Position numbers and translations under genes: made by a program
Part shown: positions 27,305-37,707 of the stretch, piece after piece
Layout: each line of letters opens with the position of its first letter
Position numbering within the stretch: position 1 is the first letter of the stretch
Notes under the pieces: model-generated
The model's input: the letters and a program-made list of their open reading frames with translations, nothing else
What the model was told of the DNA's origin: nothing
Database searches by the model: none
Origin: Saccharicrinis carchari
GTDB taxonomy: Bacteria > Bacteroidota > Bacteroidia > Bacteroidales > Marinilabiliaceae
DNA: 64,000 bases
Assembly (NCBI RefSeq): GCF_900182605.1
Contig: NZ_FXTB01000001.1
Coordinates: 1,204,996-1,268,995 of the forward strand
Direction: 5' to 3'

Positions 27305-29221
27305 TTAACTATGTACTCCCTTGTTTATATTTGAACGTTGCGGTATAACAAACGAAAAAGTGCTCCCCTTTCCTTTTGTGCTCTGAATTTTCAATTGGCC
27401 ATCGTGCCTGCTAATAAATGAGCTGCACAAGCTAAGCCCAAGACCAGAGCCTCTTTCGCCGTTAGTGCCTGCAGAATGATAATTGCTTGTTTGGTCGAGC
27501 ACCTGAACGATTTCCTCCTCGCTCATGCCCACGCCCTTATCGCGTACTATAAACTCAACATTTTCATCTTTTACAGCCGCCTCTATTTTTACCAGCGAAC
27601 CGGACTCCGAAAATTTTATAGCATTGCTTACCAGGTTTCGTAAAACTACCAGCAGCATATTTTTGTCGGCATATACAAAAGTATCTTCCACGGTAGATTC
27701 CAAACTAATTTGTTTTGCTTTTCCCAGGTATCCCAACTGATCGATGCATAACTGCACCACCTGTTTTAAACTAACTTTTTCTATCTTCGGTTTAAACACT
27801 TCAGTATTGCTTTCGGACCAGGTAAGTAAGGTGTCTAACAAACTATGTGTTGAGTCGACCATAGGAACGAATTTTGACAGCATCAGTTTTATGGACTTAT
27901 TATCGAGCAGGCGATGGTGCATTAACTGGGTAAAATTATTCAGGTTACCTACTGAATTCCTCAGGTCGTGACTTATAATGGAAAGCAGCTTACTGATATA
28001 ACTATTTGTTTTATCCAATCGTTTTACCAACTCTGCATTTGCCTTTTGTTCCTTTTTATTTTTAATTAACACAACAATGCTAATTACCAGCAAAATAAAA
28101 ATCAGTAAGCTAAGTATTAGAAACAAGGTTCGTTGCCCGGCCAGTATAGCATTGTGCCTTTCAGCTTCTTCTAATTGTCGTGACTGCTCCTCTAATTCGT
28201 ACTTGCTTTTTAGGGAAAGAATTATATTCTCCTTATTTTTTTGGTTTATAGAGTCGGTATAAAGCAGCTCAAGCCTGGAGTAATTTGCTGCTTCCTTAAA
28301 ATCCATTCTATCATGATATAGCTTATTTAGCAGATGATAATTTCGTTTTAACAAATCGTGGTTTCTCAACTTTTTACTTTTTTCCAACGATTTTTCTGAA
28401 TATACTGTGGCACTATCCAAATTACCCGACAAATAATACATATCAGCAATATAATATTGATCTAATGCCATATCGTAGGTTAGCTCCTTGGCTTTGTATA
28501 GCTTAAGGGCACGCTGGTGAAAGGTCAGTGATTTTTTAACATCTGGTATACGACCATATAAATATCCGAGACCACTTAAATTGTAGGCATAAAGATTATC
28601 GAATGTATCGGGCAAATACGCAAAAGACTTATTGTAATAGTATACTGCCGAATCTGCCTTTCCCGCCTCAGAGAAATGCCCTGCTATATTATTGTAGTCG
28701 TAAGCTATTGACAAACTGTCGTTTTGCAACCTATTATAATACAATGATTTCCTGTCATTAACAAACGATAAACTATCGTTATCCACACCTGCATATATTG
28801 TTGCTAACCTACCATAGCTGTAGGCCAACATAGTATAATCATTATCGGAAATCAGCTTTATGGCTTTCGTGATGCAATCGGCAGCCTGTTTATATTCACC
28901 AATAGTACTATACACGTCGCACATGCCTACCAAACTATAAAACACAGATAACGTATCAAAAGCATTAATGGCAAATTGGTTCGCCTTTGTAAAATACAAC
29001 ATTGCCTCGCTGTGCGATTTGTATAATGTTTCGTAACCCAGCTCCTGGTACACGTCGGCCTTTGCAGAATCGCTTATATCACATAGGAGCAGTGCCTTTA
29101 GGCTATCTACCTTTTCCTGAGCGTATAAACTCCCGGTAGGATACAGAAGAAACAGCATCAACAGAAAAAAAAATTTTTGTACAGCTAAAATATGATGCCA
29201 ATGTTTCAAGTTATTCAGCAT
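27305..29221 (-). CDS. TPR-sensor histidine kinase
   Basis: Membrane sensor kinase of 638 residues. A signal peptide or N-terminal anchor (about 12-34) is followed by a periplasmic TPR array (about 40-330). One TM segment lies near 365-390 (LFLILSLLIFILLVISIVVLI). The HisKA dimerisation helix has the phospho-acceptor in IISHDLRNSVGN, and the HATPase domain shows VLRNLVSNAIKF (N box), RDKGVGMSEEE (G1) and GSGLGLSLC (G2). No receiver domain is fused and no response regulator is directly adjacent. The partner could be the LytTR regulator upstream or an unlinked regulator. The class is common in Bacteroidota. Confidence 0.88.
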   Translation of the reverse strand: MLNNLKHWHHILAVQKFFFLLMLFLLYPTGSLYAQEKVDSLKALLLCDISDSAKADVYQELGYETLYKSHSEAMLYFTKANQFAINAFDTLSVFYSLVGMCDVYSTIGEYKQAADCITKAIKLISDNDYTMLAYSYGRLATIYAGVDNDSLSFVNDRKSLYYNRLQNDSLSIAYDYNNIAGHFSEAGKADSAVYYYNKSFAYLPDTFDNLYAYNLSGLGYLYGRIPDVKKSLTFHQRALKLYKAKELTYDMALDQYYIADMYYLSGNLDSATVYSEKSLEKSKKLRNHDLLKRNYHLLNKLYHDRMDFKEAANYSRLELLYTDSINQKNKENIILSLKSKYELEEQSRQLEEAERHNAILAGQRTLFLILSLLIFILLVISIVVLIKNKKEQKANAELVKRLDKTNSYISKLLSIISHDLRNSVGNLNNFTQLMHHRLLDNKSIKLMLSKFVPMVDSTHSLLDTLLTWSESNTEVFKPKIEKVSLKQVVQLCIDQLGYLGKAKQISLESTVEDTFVYADKNMLLVVLRNLVSNAIKFSESGSLVKIEAAVKDENVEFIVRDKGVGMSEEEIVQVLDQTSNYHSAGTNGERGSGLGLSLCSSFISRHDGQLKIQSTKGKGSTFSFVIPQRSNINKGVHS

Positions 29222-29531
29222 TGATTTAAATCGTATACGGGCTATTATATATAAAGTTTTGCTTGCAAAAAACTAATAAAAAAAGTGCATACAAAGATAT
29301 TTTAATTTAGCGTTGTTGGCAAGTATTAGGAAGTGCTTAAAAAACTATGCACTTTGTAAAAGAAAAGGTACTATGGTTTCCTTTGGGACGGAACGATTAA
29401 CTTATATATGGTTTTTACCCATATTAAACCCAAATGGCTACGAAACCTCAGTACTTACTATGAATCTGGATTGTTAGCTAATGAAAAAAACACCCGTTTT
29501 TTGTGCAGTAAAAACACGGACTACCCAATTC
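29222..29531. other. 310-bp intergenic region, no gene seen
   Basis: Spacer between the hybrid sensor and the TPR histidine kinase gene. A/T-rich, with no terminator or recognised promoter motif. Confidence 0.45.
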
Positions 29532-32500
29532 TTACACTTTATTCCGATAGTTTGTGGGCGACTGCTTAAAGTGGCGTTTAAACACCACCGAAAAATACGA
29601 CGCATCGGCAAAACCGCATAAAACGGATATTTCAGAAACCGGTTTGTCTGTTTTTCTTAACAATTCGGCCGCTTTACGGAGCTTAATATTGATAATAAAA
29701 TCTTTGATTGGTTTGCCGGCAATAGCTTTTATTTTATTGTAAACTAAAGTACGACTCATAGCCATTTGTTTCACAAAAGCAGCCACATCAAAACCCGGGT
29801 CTTCCATATTTTGCTCCACGATACAGATGGCCTTATGCAAAAATTTTTCGTCGGCAGCGCTCTGGCTCACCTCATCGGTTTTTAATCCTAAATCATGGCT
29901 AAACCGTTCCTTTACAATTTGCCGGTTGTTAAGTATCGCTTTAATTTGTGTAAACAACAATTGGGTATTAAAGGGCTTGGGCATGTAGGCATCGGCACCT
30001 GATTTTAACCCTTGTATTTGGCTTTGCACTGATGTACGAGCCGTGAGCATAAGCACCGGTATATGACTGATGCGAAGATCGGACTTTAAGGTTTTACAAA
30101 ATTCTATACCATCCATGTGAGGCATCATCACATCAGTAATAATCAGGTCGGGCTCTTTGCTCTGCAATATGTCCAGTGCTTCTCTCCCGTTTTTTGCCGT
30201 AATGATACGAAAGGAATTTTGCAATAATTTAGCTATGTATTCACGTAGCTCCCACTCATCTTCCACAATTAAAATACTGATATCGTGCGTATCTGAGTTA
30301 TCCAAAAAAGATTCTGCCAGGTTATATGGTGCAGGCGACAATGATCTGTCGGTTTTTTTGGTTACAAAGTCTTCCTTTTTAAAATGACTATGGCCCAACG
30401 GTAGGGTAACGGTAAAGGTCGTTCCCCGGCCAACCCGGCTACTTACTTTTATTTGCCCATGGTGCAGTTTCACGAGTCTGTGCGTAAGTGCCAAGCCAAT
30501 GCCCGTACCCTTAATGCTATTACCTACCTGATAATAACGTTCAAAAATCAAATTTAAATCGTCGGCTGGGATACCCGATCCGGTATCCTCGACCTCGAGG
30601 ATAACACTACTCTCCGAAGCAATTACCGAGAGAAGCACAGAGCCATTTGCCCGTGTGTTTTTTAGTGCATTTGAAATAAGGTTCGACACTATTTTAAACA
30701 ACATATCAGCGTCGTACCAGGCCTCGATACAATCGGGATAGCTACGAAATTTTAAATGGACATTTTCGATACGCGCTTGATGTTCAAAATAGGTCAACAC
30801 CTGTTTGCAATCAGCCACAACATCGCCTTTACTAACCATAAGCCTGAGCACAGAAAGTTCCGACTTCCTGAAATCGAGAATTTGATCGATCAACAAAGTC
30901 ATACGATGGGCGTTACGGTACAAAAAAGGCAGCATTGTTCTAAATTCACTATCACTGCCTCCTGTTTTAACAAGGTGGTCCAGCGGATTGTATATTAAGG
31001 TAAGTGGTGTTTTTAATTCGTGCGAAATATTGGTGAAAAAACGGAGTTTCATTTGGTTAATTTCGTTGAGCCGCTCCTTTTCTCTCTCTTTTATGGCAAC
31101 CTCCTGACGAAGCTTTGCACGTTGCAGGCTGGCTCGCCATACCAAATAGGCAATTGCCATAAAAAACAGGAGCAATAACAATTTAAACCAGATGGTATTC
31201 CACCATGGGGGCAATATGGTAAGCTGTATATTAGTGCTGTCGGTATTCCATATACCATTTCGGTTTTGTGCTTTTACCCTAAAGGTATAGGTACCTGCCG
31301 ATAAATTAGAATAGATGGCCGCATTGCCTTTGCCAGTATGCCATATTTTCTCGAAAGGATATAATTGGTAGGCATATTGGGTAGTTTCAGAGAACGGGAT
31401 GTCAAAGGCATTAAAATTAAACTGATAGGATGCCGTTGAATAATCAAGAATAATTGAGTCGTTCTTAAATACGTTTATAGACAAAATAGAATCCTTGAGT
31501 CCTTCCTTTTCTGAAGTTAACATATAAAAAGAAGTGATGACCGTGGCCGGACTATCCATATGGGGTTTTATATTTTTGGGATTGAAACGGGTTAAACCTT
31601 CGTTACTTCCCAAATAGAGCTTTTCGTCGGTAGATTTTAATATGGCACCCTGAAAGTATTCGAGACTGCTTTTATTATCCAATGTATTGAACATGAATAT
31701 ATTTTCCTTTTCTTTCTTTTTGATGATACGCACCACGCCTTCGTTGGAACCAATCCATAAATTATGATCTCCATCGAAGTATAAGGATTGGAACATCAGG
31801 TTTTTGTAATTGATGTTGCTAATATATCCCGATATATGTTTTGTTTCAAGATCGTAATAAAGCAGCCCCTTATCTGTGCCAAACACCAAATTACCGGCTG
31901 TATCGGATACCATTGCGTTAACCGCACGGCCAAAGCTAGGAGGTGTATTAGACAAAGGAATACGATCTGTAAATTTTTGCTGGGGCACCGAATAAGCATA
32001 CATACCGCCATAGGTTGAAAACCAAATAACACCCTCCTTATTTTCCATCGCCGAGATAAACATCGGGCTCATTTCCTGAAAAAAATTACCCATGGTTTGG
32101 CTCAGGATTTGAGTTTTTTGCTCTGCTCTGTTTATTTTACACAATCTACCGTCCGAAATCCAGATATCCCCCTTAGAATCTCTAAATAAAGTATGGGTGG
32201 CATTTTTCCGTATTTTAGCAAAAAGAGGATTTTGGTGGGCATCGCTAAAACGTTGTGTCCTTTTATTAAAAAATAATAAACCTCTGGCATAAGAACCAAC
32301 CAGTAAAAAATCGGTAGAAAACTGGACTATAGAGGTTATCTTTAGCCCATCAGCAACGCCAAAATGATCAAACGTTAACCTTTCGCGGTCAAAACGGTTT
32401 AAACCTCCCCCATCGGTACCCAACCATATATTAGCCTCATCATCTTCGTAAATACACAATACGGTTTTATTTGAAGGTCCGTATTTACTTTGATTGGCAT

Positions 32501-33518
32501 AGGGGAATTGTTGAAAATAAGATGGATATAATATTAACCCACCCGAACGAACCGTTCCTAAAAACACCATTCCATCGCGATGGATGGTGATATCGTTAAT
32601 AGAATTATCTGTAAGTACATCCAACGCTTTAGGGCCAATTTGAAGAGAATTGACATGCTTAAAAAAAGCATCAAACATTTGTATTCCAGCCCCATCCGTA
32701 GCTACCCAGAGCGTACTATCCTGAGGATTAAATTCCATATCCAATATAATATTAGATTGGAGCCCCGAATTATCCTGATTAAAAGTCCTGATTACTTCCC
32801 CCTTATGGGACAATTGGTAAACATGGGTATATGTTGCACAGTATATAAAATCATCCAATATTACCAGCCCTCGCTTTTCACTGGTGGGCAGCGGACAAAA
32901 CACAGTAAGCTTAGTTGTTTTTTTATTCATTAAAAACAGCCCCTCTGAATAGGTAGCTACCAGCAGGTTATTCTGGTCGAAAGGAAGTATTTTGTTTATA
33001 TGAATAGAGGCACTGTGGCCGGAGTTTGGAGCTAATATTTCCTTAGTTGTGTAGCTTTTATCCTTTTTATTATACACATGAAACTTCCATGCTGTATCCG
33101 GAAACCAAAGTTCATCCGCTGTTTCATAAATGCAGGAAGCGCCCATGGTTTTGCTAAATACAAAACGCACAAAACGGTCGTTTTTCCTATCGTACCGGTT
33201 AATCCCCTCCGGCGTTGAAAGCCAAATATTACCATCCCTATCCTCGTAAATTAATAGAATATTATTAGATGATATGGAGTAGGCATCTTCGGCATTGTGA
33301 AAATATTTCACAAGCTTGTTTCCATCAAAACGGTTTAAACCATGAGCTGTTCCCAGCCAAATATACCCCACATGATCGCGAACAATGGAATGTACAGAGT
33401 TTTGCGAAAGCCCATAATTACCCGAAATAGATTTAGACTTATAGATAGTATTGCCTTTGGCTTGCGTAAAACAAGGCAAGCATAGCAACAGAAGCAAAAA
33501 AAATAATTTTATCCGCAT
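29532..33518 (-). CDS. Hybrid two-component system protein (sensor kinase, receiver, AraC output)
   Basis: One-protein signalling system of about 1328 residues. The start is set at an internal ATG that gives a signal peptide (MRIKLFFLLLLLCLPCFTQA); the longer frame starts at 33587. A periplasmic two-bladed propeller sensor of Reg_prop repeats (HSIVRDHVGYIWLGTAHGLNRFDG and similar) and a Y_Y_Y domain (about 680-745) precede one TM segment. HisKA follows (SHELKTPL, about 832), then HATPase (SNLISNALKNT, DTGSGIP, GTGIGLAL). The receiver phospho-Asp is in IITDVMMPHMDG (about 1128). The C-terminal AraC HTH spans about 1240-1328. Such proteins normally control glycan-use loci; here it follows LytTR and efflux genes. 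Confidence 0.93.
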   Translation of the reverse strand: MRIKLFFLLLLLCLPCFTQAKGNTIYKSKSISGNYGLSQNSVHSIVRDHVGYIWLGTAHGLNRFDGNKLVKYFHNAEDAYSISSNNILLIYEDRDGNIWLSTPEGINRYDRKNDRFVRFVFSKTMGASCIYETADELWFPDTAWKFHVYNKKDKSYTTKEILAPNSGHSASIHINKILPFDQNNLLVATYSEGLFLMNKKTTKLTVFCPLPTSEKRGLVILDDFIYCATYTHVYQLSHKGEVIRTFNQDNSGLQSNIILDMEFNPQDSTLWVATDGAGIQMFDAFFKHVNSLQIGPKALDVLTDNSINDITIHRDGMVFLGTVRSGGLILYPSYFQQFPYANQSKYGPSNKTVLCIYEDDEANIWLGTDGGGLNRFDRERLTFDHFGVADGLKITSIVQFSTDFLLVGSYARGLLFFNKRTQRFSDAHQNPLFAKIRKNATHTLFRDSKGDIWISDGRLCKINRAEQKTQILSQTMGNFFQEMSPMFISAMENKEGVIWFSTYGGMYAYSVPQQKFTDRIPLSNTPPSFGRAVNAMVSDTAGNLVFGTDKGLLYYDLETKHISGYISNINYKNLMFQSLYFDGDHNLWIGSNEGVVRIIKKKEKENIFMFNTLDNKSSLEYFQGAILKSTDEKLYLGSNEGLTRFNPKNIKPHMDSPATVITSFYMLTSEKEGLKDSILSINVFKNDSIILDYSTASYQFNFNAFDIPFSETTQYAYQLYPFEKIWHTGKGNAAIYSNLSAGTYTFRVKAQNRNGIWNTDSTNIQLTILPPWWNTIWFKLLLLLFFMAIAYLVWRASLQRAKLRQEVAIKEREKERLNEINQMKLRFFTNISHELKTPLTLIYNPLDHLVKTGGSDSEFRTMLPFLYRNAHRMTLLIDQILDFRKSELSVLRLMVSKGDVVADCKQVLTYFEHQARIENVHLKFRSYPDCIEAWYDADMLFKIVSNLISNALKNTRANGSVLLSVIASESSVILEVEDTGSGIPADDLNLIFERYYQVGNSIKGTGIGLALTHRLVKLHHGQIKVSSRVGRGTTFTVTLPLGHSHFKKEDFVTKKTDRSLSPAPYNLAESFLDNSDTHDISILIVEDEWELREYIAKLLQNSFRIITAKNGREALDILQSKEPDLIITDVMMPHMDGIEFCKTLKSDLRISHIPVLMLTARTSVQSQIQGLKSGADAYMPKPFNTQLLFTQIKAILNNRQIVKERFSHDLGLKTDEVSQSAADEKFLHKAICIVEQNMEDPGFDVAAFVKQMAMSRTLVYNKIKAIAGKPIKDFIINIKLRKAAELLRKTDKPVSEISVLCGFADASYFSVVFKRHFKQSPTNYRNKV

Positions 33519-33639
33519 CCATAAAAAATTTTCGTTTGCAAGATAATTAGACTTTACTAAAAAAGCTGCATTTATTTTATACTGCAAGTCTGTCCATCTA
33601 TATATAAAAAAGTGGAATCCTTTAAAAAGTAATTTATTA

Positions 33640-34422
33640 TTACTGATTCATCCACTCCTTAAATGGACCGGCCTTACTGCGACTCACCATTATTTTATCG
33701 TTCAGTTTATTCACCAATTTAACGATCAACTTACCGTTAAAGTAAGTCTCAAACCGATCGATAGCCTCAATATTTACAATGGTTTGACGGTTGCTGCGGA
33801 AGAACATGGCCGGATCCAATTCCTCTTCGAGTTTATCCAGGGGCATATTGATGGAATGCTCCATGCCCTCGAAAGTAACCGCAAAGGTAATACGGGCATC
33901 AAAATAAAAGTAGGCAATATCTTCAACCGACAGTTTAAAATACGATTCGCGTCGGGAAATCAGAAAACGTTTACGATACCCTCCTTTTGACGATATAATG
34001 CTTTTGGCCAATTGTTGATAATCGATAAATGATTCCTGTTCCAAACCTTTACTTATACTTTCAACAGCGCTTTCGTATTTTAGGATGGAACGCGCTAAGT
34101 CCTCCTCCTTAATTGGTTTTAAAAGATAATCGATACTATTGAGGTCGAAGGCTTTAAGTGCAAACTCATTGTAGGCGGTTGTGAAAATAATGCCACATTC
34201 CACCTTTACCTGATCAAAGATGGCAAAGGAGTTGCCGTCGGCCAGCTCAATATCCAGAAATATGATATTGGGATGCTTATTTTCCTTAAGCCAAGCTACC
34301 GTTTCCTGTATACTTTGCAGTATGGTCAACACCTTCCAGGCCGGACGAAGTTCAAGAATCATGTCCTTCATCATTTGAGCTCCGTGCATTTCGTCTTCAA
34401 CAATAATCACGTTTACATCCAT
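33640..34422 (-). CDS. LytTR-family response regulator
   Basis: DNA-binding regulator of 260 residues. The receiver domain (1-120) has the acidic pair IIVEDE and phospho-acceptor Asp in IIFLDIELADG (about 57). A LytTR domain occupies the last 100 residues (FLISRRESYFKLSVEDIAYFYF, FFRSNRQTIVNIEAIDRFETYFNGKLIV). It is 14 bases downstream of the LytS-type kinase, so the two form a two-component pair in one transcript. The position directly downstream of an RND efflux set suggests, but does not prove, control of efflux. Confidence 0.92.
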   Translation of the reverse strand: MDVNVIIVEDEMHGAQMMKDMILELRPAWKVLTILQSIQETVAWLKENKHPNIIFLDIELADGNSFAIFDQVKVECGIIFTTAYNEFALKAFDLNSIDYLLKPIKEEDLARSILKYESAVESISKGLEQESFIDYQQLAKSIISSKGGYRKRFLISRRESYFKLSVEDIAYFYFDARITFAVTFEGMEHSINMPLDKLEEELDPAMFFRSNRQTIVNIEAIDRFETYFNGKLIVKLVNKLNDKIMVSRSKAGPFKEWMNQ

Positions 34423-34436
34423 AATATTACATATTT

Positions 34437-35459
34437 TTATTGTTCAATTAAAGGTAGTTGTACTTTAAATTCATTTTCCCGCTTGTCTATAACTACTTTT
34501 TCATCGGTTAAAAAAGCGTATCGTTTCTTTAAATTTTCACATCCGGTTTTTGTGGAGTAAGTGGTATTTTTAACATTCAAATTATTGCTCACTACTAACT
34601 TATTATTTTTTGTGTAAACACGGATGGTTAATGGCGACAGTTTTGTAGCTACATTGTGTTTAACGGCATTTTCTACCAATAATTGCAAACTAAGGGGAGG
34701 CAGGTGCCAATCCAACAATCTTTTGTCTATATCTGCTTCAACAATGAGTCCCTCGCCCAGTCGTTCTTTGTGCAGCGCCCAATAACTTTCAATAAATCGA
34801 AGCTCCTCTTTAAGGCTTACCGAATTTCGTTTATTACTCTGAAGCACATATCGATACACATCAGAAAAGTTACTGGTAAAACGTATAGCAGCATCTTTAT
34901 CGTGGCGGATAATAGCCATGAGGGTATTCAGGTTATTAAATAAAAAATGTGGATTCAGCTGATCCTGTAACGACTGATAATCTTGTGTTATCTTCTCTTG
35001 CTTTAGCCGTTCATTCTCCAACAATGCTTCACTCAGGCTTTGATGGTAATTATAGGCAAATAGCAAAATGATGTAGATAGTAACAAACAACAAGGTCATT
35101 ACTACGCTGGCATTGTACATGGATGGGGGGATAATAAGATTTTGTTCGACAGCAGGCTTTACGAGGTGCGAAAAAAATCCAATTCCAGTAAACCAAATAG
35201 CCGTAAAGCTTACGAGCATAATTATACGCCTAAGGGTATGGGTGTGCCAAGGGTATTTTTTGGCTATCAGTTTGTTAAAGCTAAACGTTCCTTCGCTCAA
35301 TAAAAAAAATATCAACACAGATAATAAATATCCCTGCCAACGGTATGGCACCTCTTTATAGAAGGTTGTACTTAACACAAAATAAAATAGCGTGCCCATT
35401 AAAACCTCTAATCCCAGACGTTTTTTAAAGTGTATTAACAATATTGGCTTGCGCTGCAT
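34437..35459 (-). CDS. LytS/His_kinase (PF06580) sensor histidine kinase
   Basis: Membrane kinase of 340 residues. Four hydrophobic segments fill residues about 15-155 with no large periplasmic sensor. The cytoplasmic part has the family hallmark DQLNPHFLFNNLNTLMAIIRHD (about 175), where His is the phospho-acceptor, and an ATPase N box QLLVENAVKHN (about 255). The cognate regulator follows after 14 bases. The stimulus is unknown; membrane or envelope stress is typical for this architecture. Confidence 0.9.
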   Translation of the reverse strand: MQRKPILLIHFKKRLGLEVLMGTLFYFVLSTTFYKEVPYRWQGYLLSVLIFFLLSEGTFSFNKLIAKKYPWHTHTLRRIIMLVSFTAIWFTGIGFFSHLVKPAVEQNLIIPPSMYNASVVMTLLFVTIYIILLFAYNYHQSLSEALLENERLKQEKITQDYQSLQDQLNPHFLFNNLNTLMAIIRHDKDAAIRFTSNFSDVYRYVLQSNKRNSVSLKEELRFIESYWALHKERLGEGLIVEADIDKRLLDWHLPPLSLQLLVENAVKHNVATKLSPLTIRVYTKNNKLVVSNNLNVKNTTYSTKTGCENLKKRYAFLTDEKVVIDKRENEFKVQLPLIEQ

Positions 35460-35505
35460 ATGCTTACTTTTTAATTAATGATAAAGATAGGGAAAAGGAG
35501 TGTGC

Positions 35506-35553
35506 GGTGTTTCGATGTTCGGTAAATTGGTGTTCGGTGTTCGGTGTTCGGAT
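35506..35553. repeat. 7-bp tandem repeat (GGTGTTC)
   Basis: Perfect and near-perfect copies of GGTGTTC, three in direct succession at the end, upstream of the LytS gene. Non-coding. Confidence 0.7.
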
Positions 35554-35578
35554 GGTTGAATTATTTTAAAAAGCTGCG

Positions 35579-35813
35579 TTAACCCCCATCCCTACTACTG
35601 CGTAGTAGTACTTCCCTTCCGAAATAATTCGGAACAGGCTATCCCTCCAAAAGGGAAGGGGAAGAGCCGTCTGCTGATATAACCACATTAAATTATTTTT
35701 ATGCGTCACGTTAACTCTTCCCCCTCACATTTTCGTGAGGGAGGGGGAAGTACCGTGCCGTGCTGCTACGTTAATGCTATGGCGCGTGCGTAAGGCGCGG
35801 GGATGGGGGTTAA
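35579..35813. repeat. Palindromic repeat element downstream of the tolC-like gene
   Basis: A 235-bp element bounded by TTAACCCCCATCCC and its inverse GGGATGGGGGTTAA. Each half has the order CCCCATCCC, small hairpin, GTACTTCCC, small hairpin, GGGGAAGAGCC; the right half is inverted. Internal hairpins include CTACTAC-tgc-GTAGTAG. The spacer holds GCGTCACGTTA, shared with the element at 37315-37495. It has no open frame of interest. Confidence 0.7.
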
Positions 35814-35868
35814 TACTCCTGTAAAACAAAATATATCAACCAAATACTAATACATTAATCACTGCCCC

Positions 35869-37221
35869 TTACTGAATTCCGGATACTTCTAACCCACCAA
35901 TGGCCTTGTAATAAGCTGTCTTTGATATTTCGTAAGTAGCGAGGGCATCTAATAATTGGGCGTTTGCACTAAGCCAGGAGGCCTGAGCATTGAGCACATC
36001 TGTGGTAGTATTTAATCCGGCATCGAAACTGGCACTCACCTCATCGAGCGTTTCAATGGCTTCGCCTTTACTTTTTTGTGCCAATACAATAGACTCATAG
36101 GCTTCGGTTACCTGAATGATACTGCGTTGCACTTCCACCTCTATCAGTTCGCGCGTTTGGTCTAATTGATATTGCGCTTGTTGCTTTTGGAAACGAGCCA
36201 CATCCTTTTTATGCTTTTTCTCGCGCCAATGTATGATGGGTATAGACAAGCTAGCTCCGGCCGTTGTAGTAAAATCACCATCGTACAAGTTGGGTATTTC
36301 GTTGTAACCATAGCTTACCTGAGCCCCCAATTGCGGGAGGTAGGTACTCGAAATACTCTTTTTCCGGAGTTCTGAAAGACTCACCTGACCATCCAGTATT
36401 TTAAGTTCGTTACGCTTACCCATGGCCGACACTACACTGTTTTGCATGTTCAGCATTACGGGTTCCTCGTTTAAGGGGGCGTTTACTTCAATGCTGCTGT
36501 TGATGTCCAGACCAATTATTTGGCACAAATTCATCATCATCACCTTATAGGCATTCTTAGCACGTACCAGATTTAGCTGGGCTTGATTTTTCTGAACGGT
36601 CACTTTTAGTTTTTCACTTTTCGGACTCAATCCCAGTTCGTACATATCATTCATCTGTTGTTCCAGCGAGTCCAGCATTTCGTAATACTTGCTTGCAACC
36701 TTTAATTGTTCTTTAAAAGCTGCCAATCGCCAATAGGCTTCATCGGTATTGTAAATCACCTGGTCCGTTTGTAATTCATAGGATTGTTGCGCTATTTCTA
36801 CGCCCTTGTCGGCCATTTTGTTGGCATAGCGTATGGCACCTCCCATGTAAATGGGAATTTGCATGGCTGCCGAAGCGCTGTACATTTTTAAATTTTCGGT
36901 TTGTAGGGTTATACCCGGAAAAGAAACCACATTACCTGTAGCATTGCCCCCGGCATCGTTCACTTCTATATCCATGGCCGGAACTTCTATATTGTCCAGA
37001 TTTGGCATAATGGAAGCAGTAGCACTACCGTCTATTTTTGGCAGGTACGCTGTACGAGCTTGCTTTTTATTAGCTTCCGCTTCAAGGTATTTTGCCCGGG
37101 ATTGCTTTAGCGTTTTATTATTTTCCAGGGCCATGCTGCGACATTCGTCCAGCGAGATAGCTTGTTGCGCGTAGGTATGGCTAACAATAAATATTCCAAT
37201 AAATACTATAAAATTTCTCAT
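35869..37221 (-). CDS. TolC-family outer-membrane efflux channel
   Basis: Outer-membrane factor of 450 residues with a signal peptide (ends HTYAQQ). Two outer-efflux repeats have the family marks ISLDECRSMALENNKTLKQSRAK at the start and AYESIVLAQKSKGEAIETLDEVSASFDAGLNTTTDVLNAQ near the end, predicted as long alpha-hairpins. It is the third gene of the RND set, after the adaptor and pump on the same strand. The gap of 486 bases to the pump gene is unusually long and filled by repeat elements. Confidence 0.93.
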   Translation of the reverse strand: MRNFIVFIGIFIVSHTYAQQAISLDECRSMALENNKTLKQSRAKYLEAEANKKQARTAYLPKIDGSATASIMPNLDNIEVPAMDIEVNDAGGNATGNVVSFPGITLQTENLKMYSASAAMQIPIYMGGAIRYANKMADKGVEIAQQSYELQTDQVIYNTDEAYWRLAAFKEQLKVASKYYEMLDSLEQQMNDMYELGLSPKSEKLKVTVQKNQAQLNLVRAKNAYKVMMMNLCQIIGLDINSSIEVNAPLNEEPVMLNMQNSVVSAMGKRNELKILDGQVSLSELRKKSISSTYLPQLGAQVSYGYNEIPNLYDGDFTTTAGASLSIPIIHWREKKHKKDVARFQKQQAQYQLDQTRELIEVEVQRSIIQVTEAYESIVLAQKSKGEAIETLDEVSASFDAGLNTTTDVLNAQASWLSANAQLLDALATYEISKTAYYKAIGGLEVSGIQ

Positions 37222-37237
37222 TTGTTTTTATAAAATT

Positions 37238-37288
37238 AGTATCAAGTACAGAGTATCAAGTAGCAAGATAAAAGTATCAAGTATCAAG
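37238..37288. repeat. Short tandem repeat (AGTATCAAGTA type)
   Basis: Four imperfect copies of AGTATCAAG separated by a few bases, 17 bases upstream of the tolC-like ATG, in the position of a leader. Confidence 0.6.
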
Positions 37289-37314
37289 ATTAATAAATAT
37301 AAGCTGCTGTATTG

Positions 37315-37495
37315 TTGACCCCCATCCCCACACCTTTGGTGCGGTACTTCCCCCTCCCCCAGAAAATGGGAGAGGGAAGAGCCGTCTTAGTGAGAGTCAT
37401 TGCGCAAACTTATCTTAAGCGTCACGTATGCTCTTCCCATTTTTATTTGGAAAAAAGGGGAAGTACTATGCCGCAGGCATAGGGATGGGGATCAA
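37315..37495. repeat. Palindromic repeat element between pump and tolC-like genes
   Basis: A 181-bp element with ends TTGACCCCCATCCC and GGGATGGGGATCAA (13 of 14 inverted). Both halves carry the GTACTTCCCC...GGGAAGAGC motif in opposite orientation, around a spacer with GCGTCACGTA. It is the same family as 35579-35813. The remaining bases to 37707 are pyrimidine rich, with several CTCTCYGCTTTACG-like pieces and no gene. Confidence 0.7.
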
Positions 37496-37707
37496 ATAGC
37501 ACTCTCATCCTCCCAAAACTCCTCTCAGCTATACGCTCTTTCCACTCTCCGCTTTACGGTCACTTACTCGGGGCGCGACATTTACAGCTTTGTTAAAGTC
37601 GCACTCCGAGGTTCAACCCACCACTCTCTGCTTTACGCTTTCCGCTCCCGAAGAAATTAAACTTTAGGCATCGGGATTTTAGTTCCTTCAATCTTTGCTT
37701 TCCGCTT

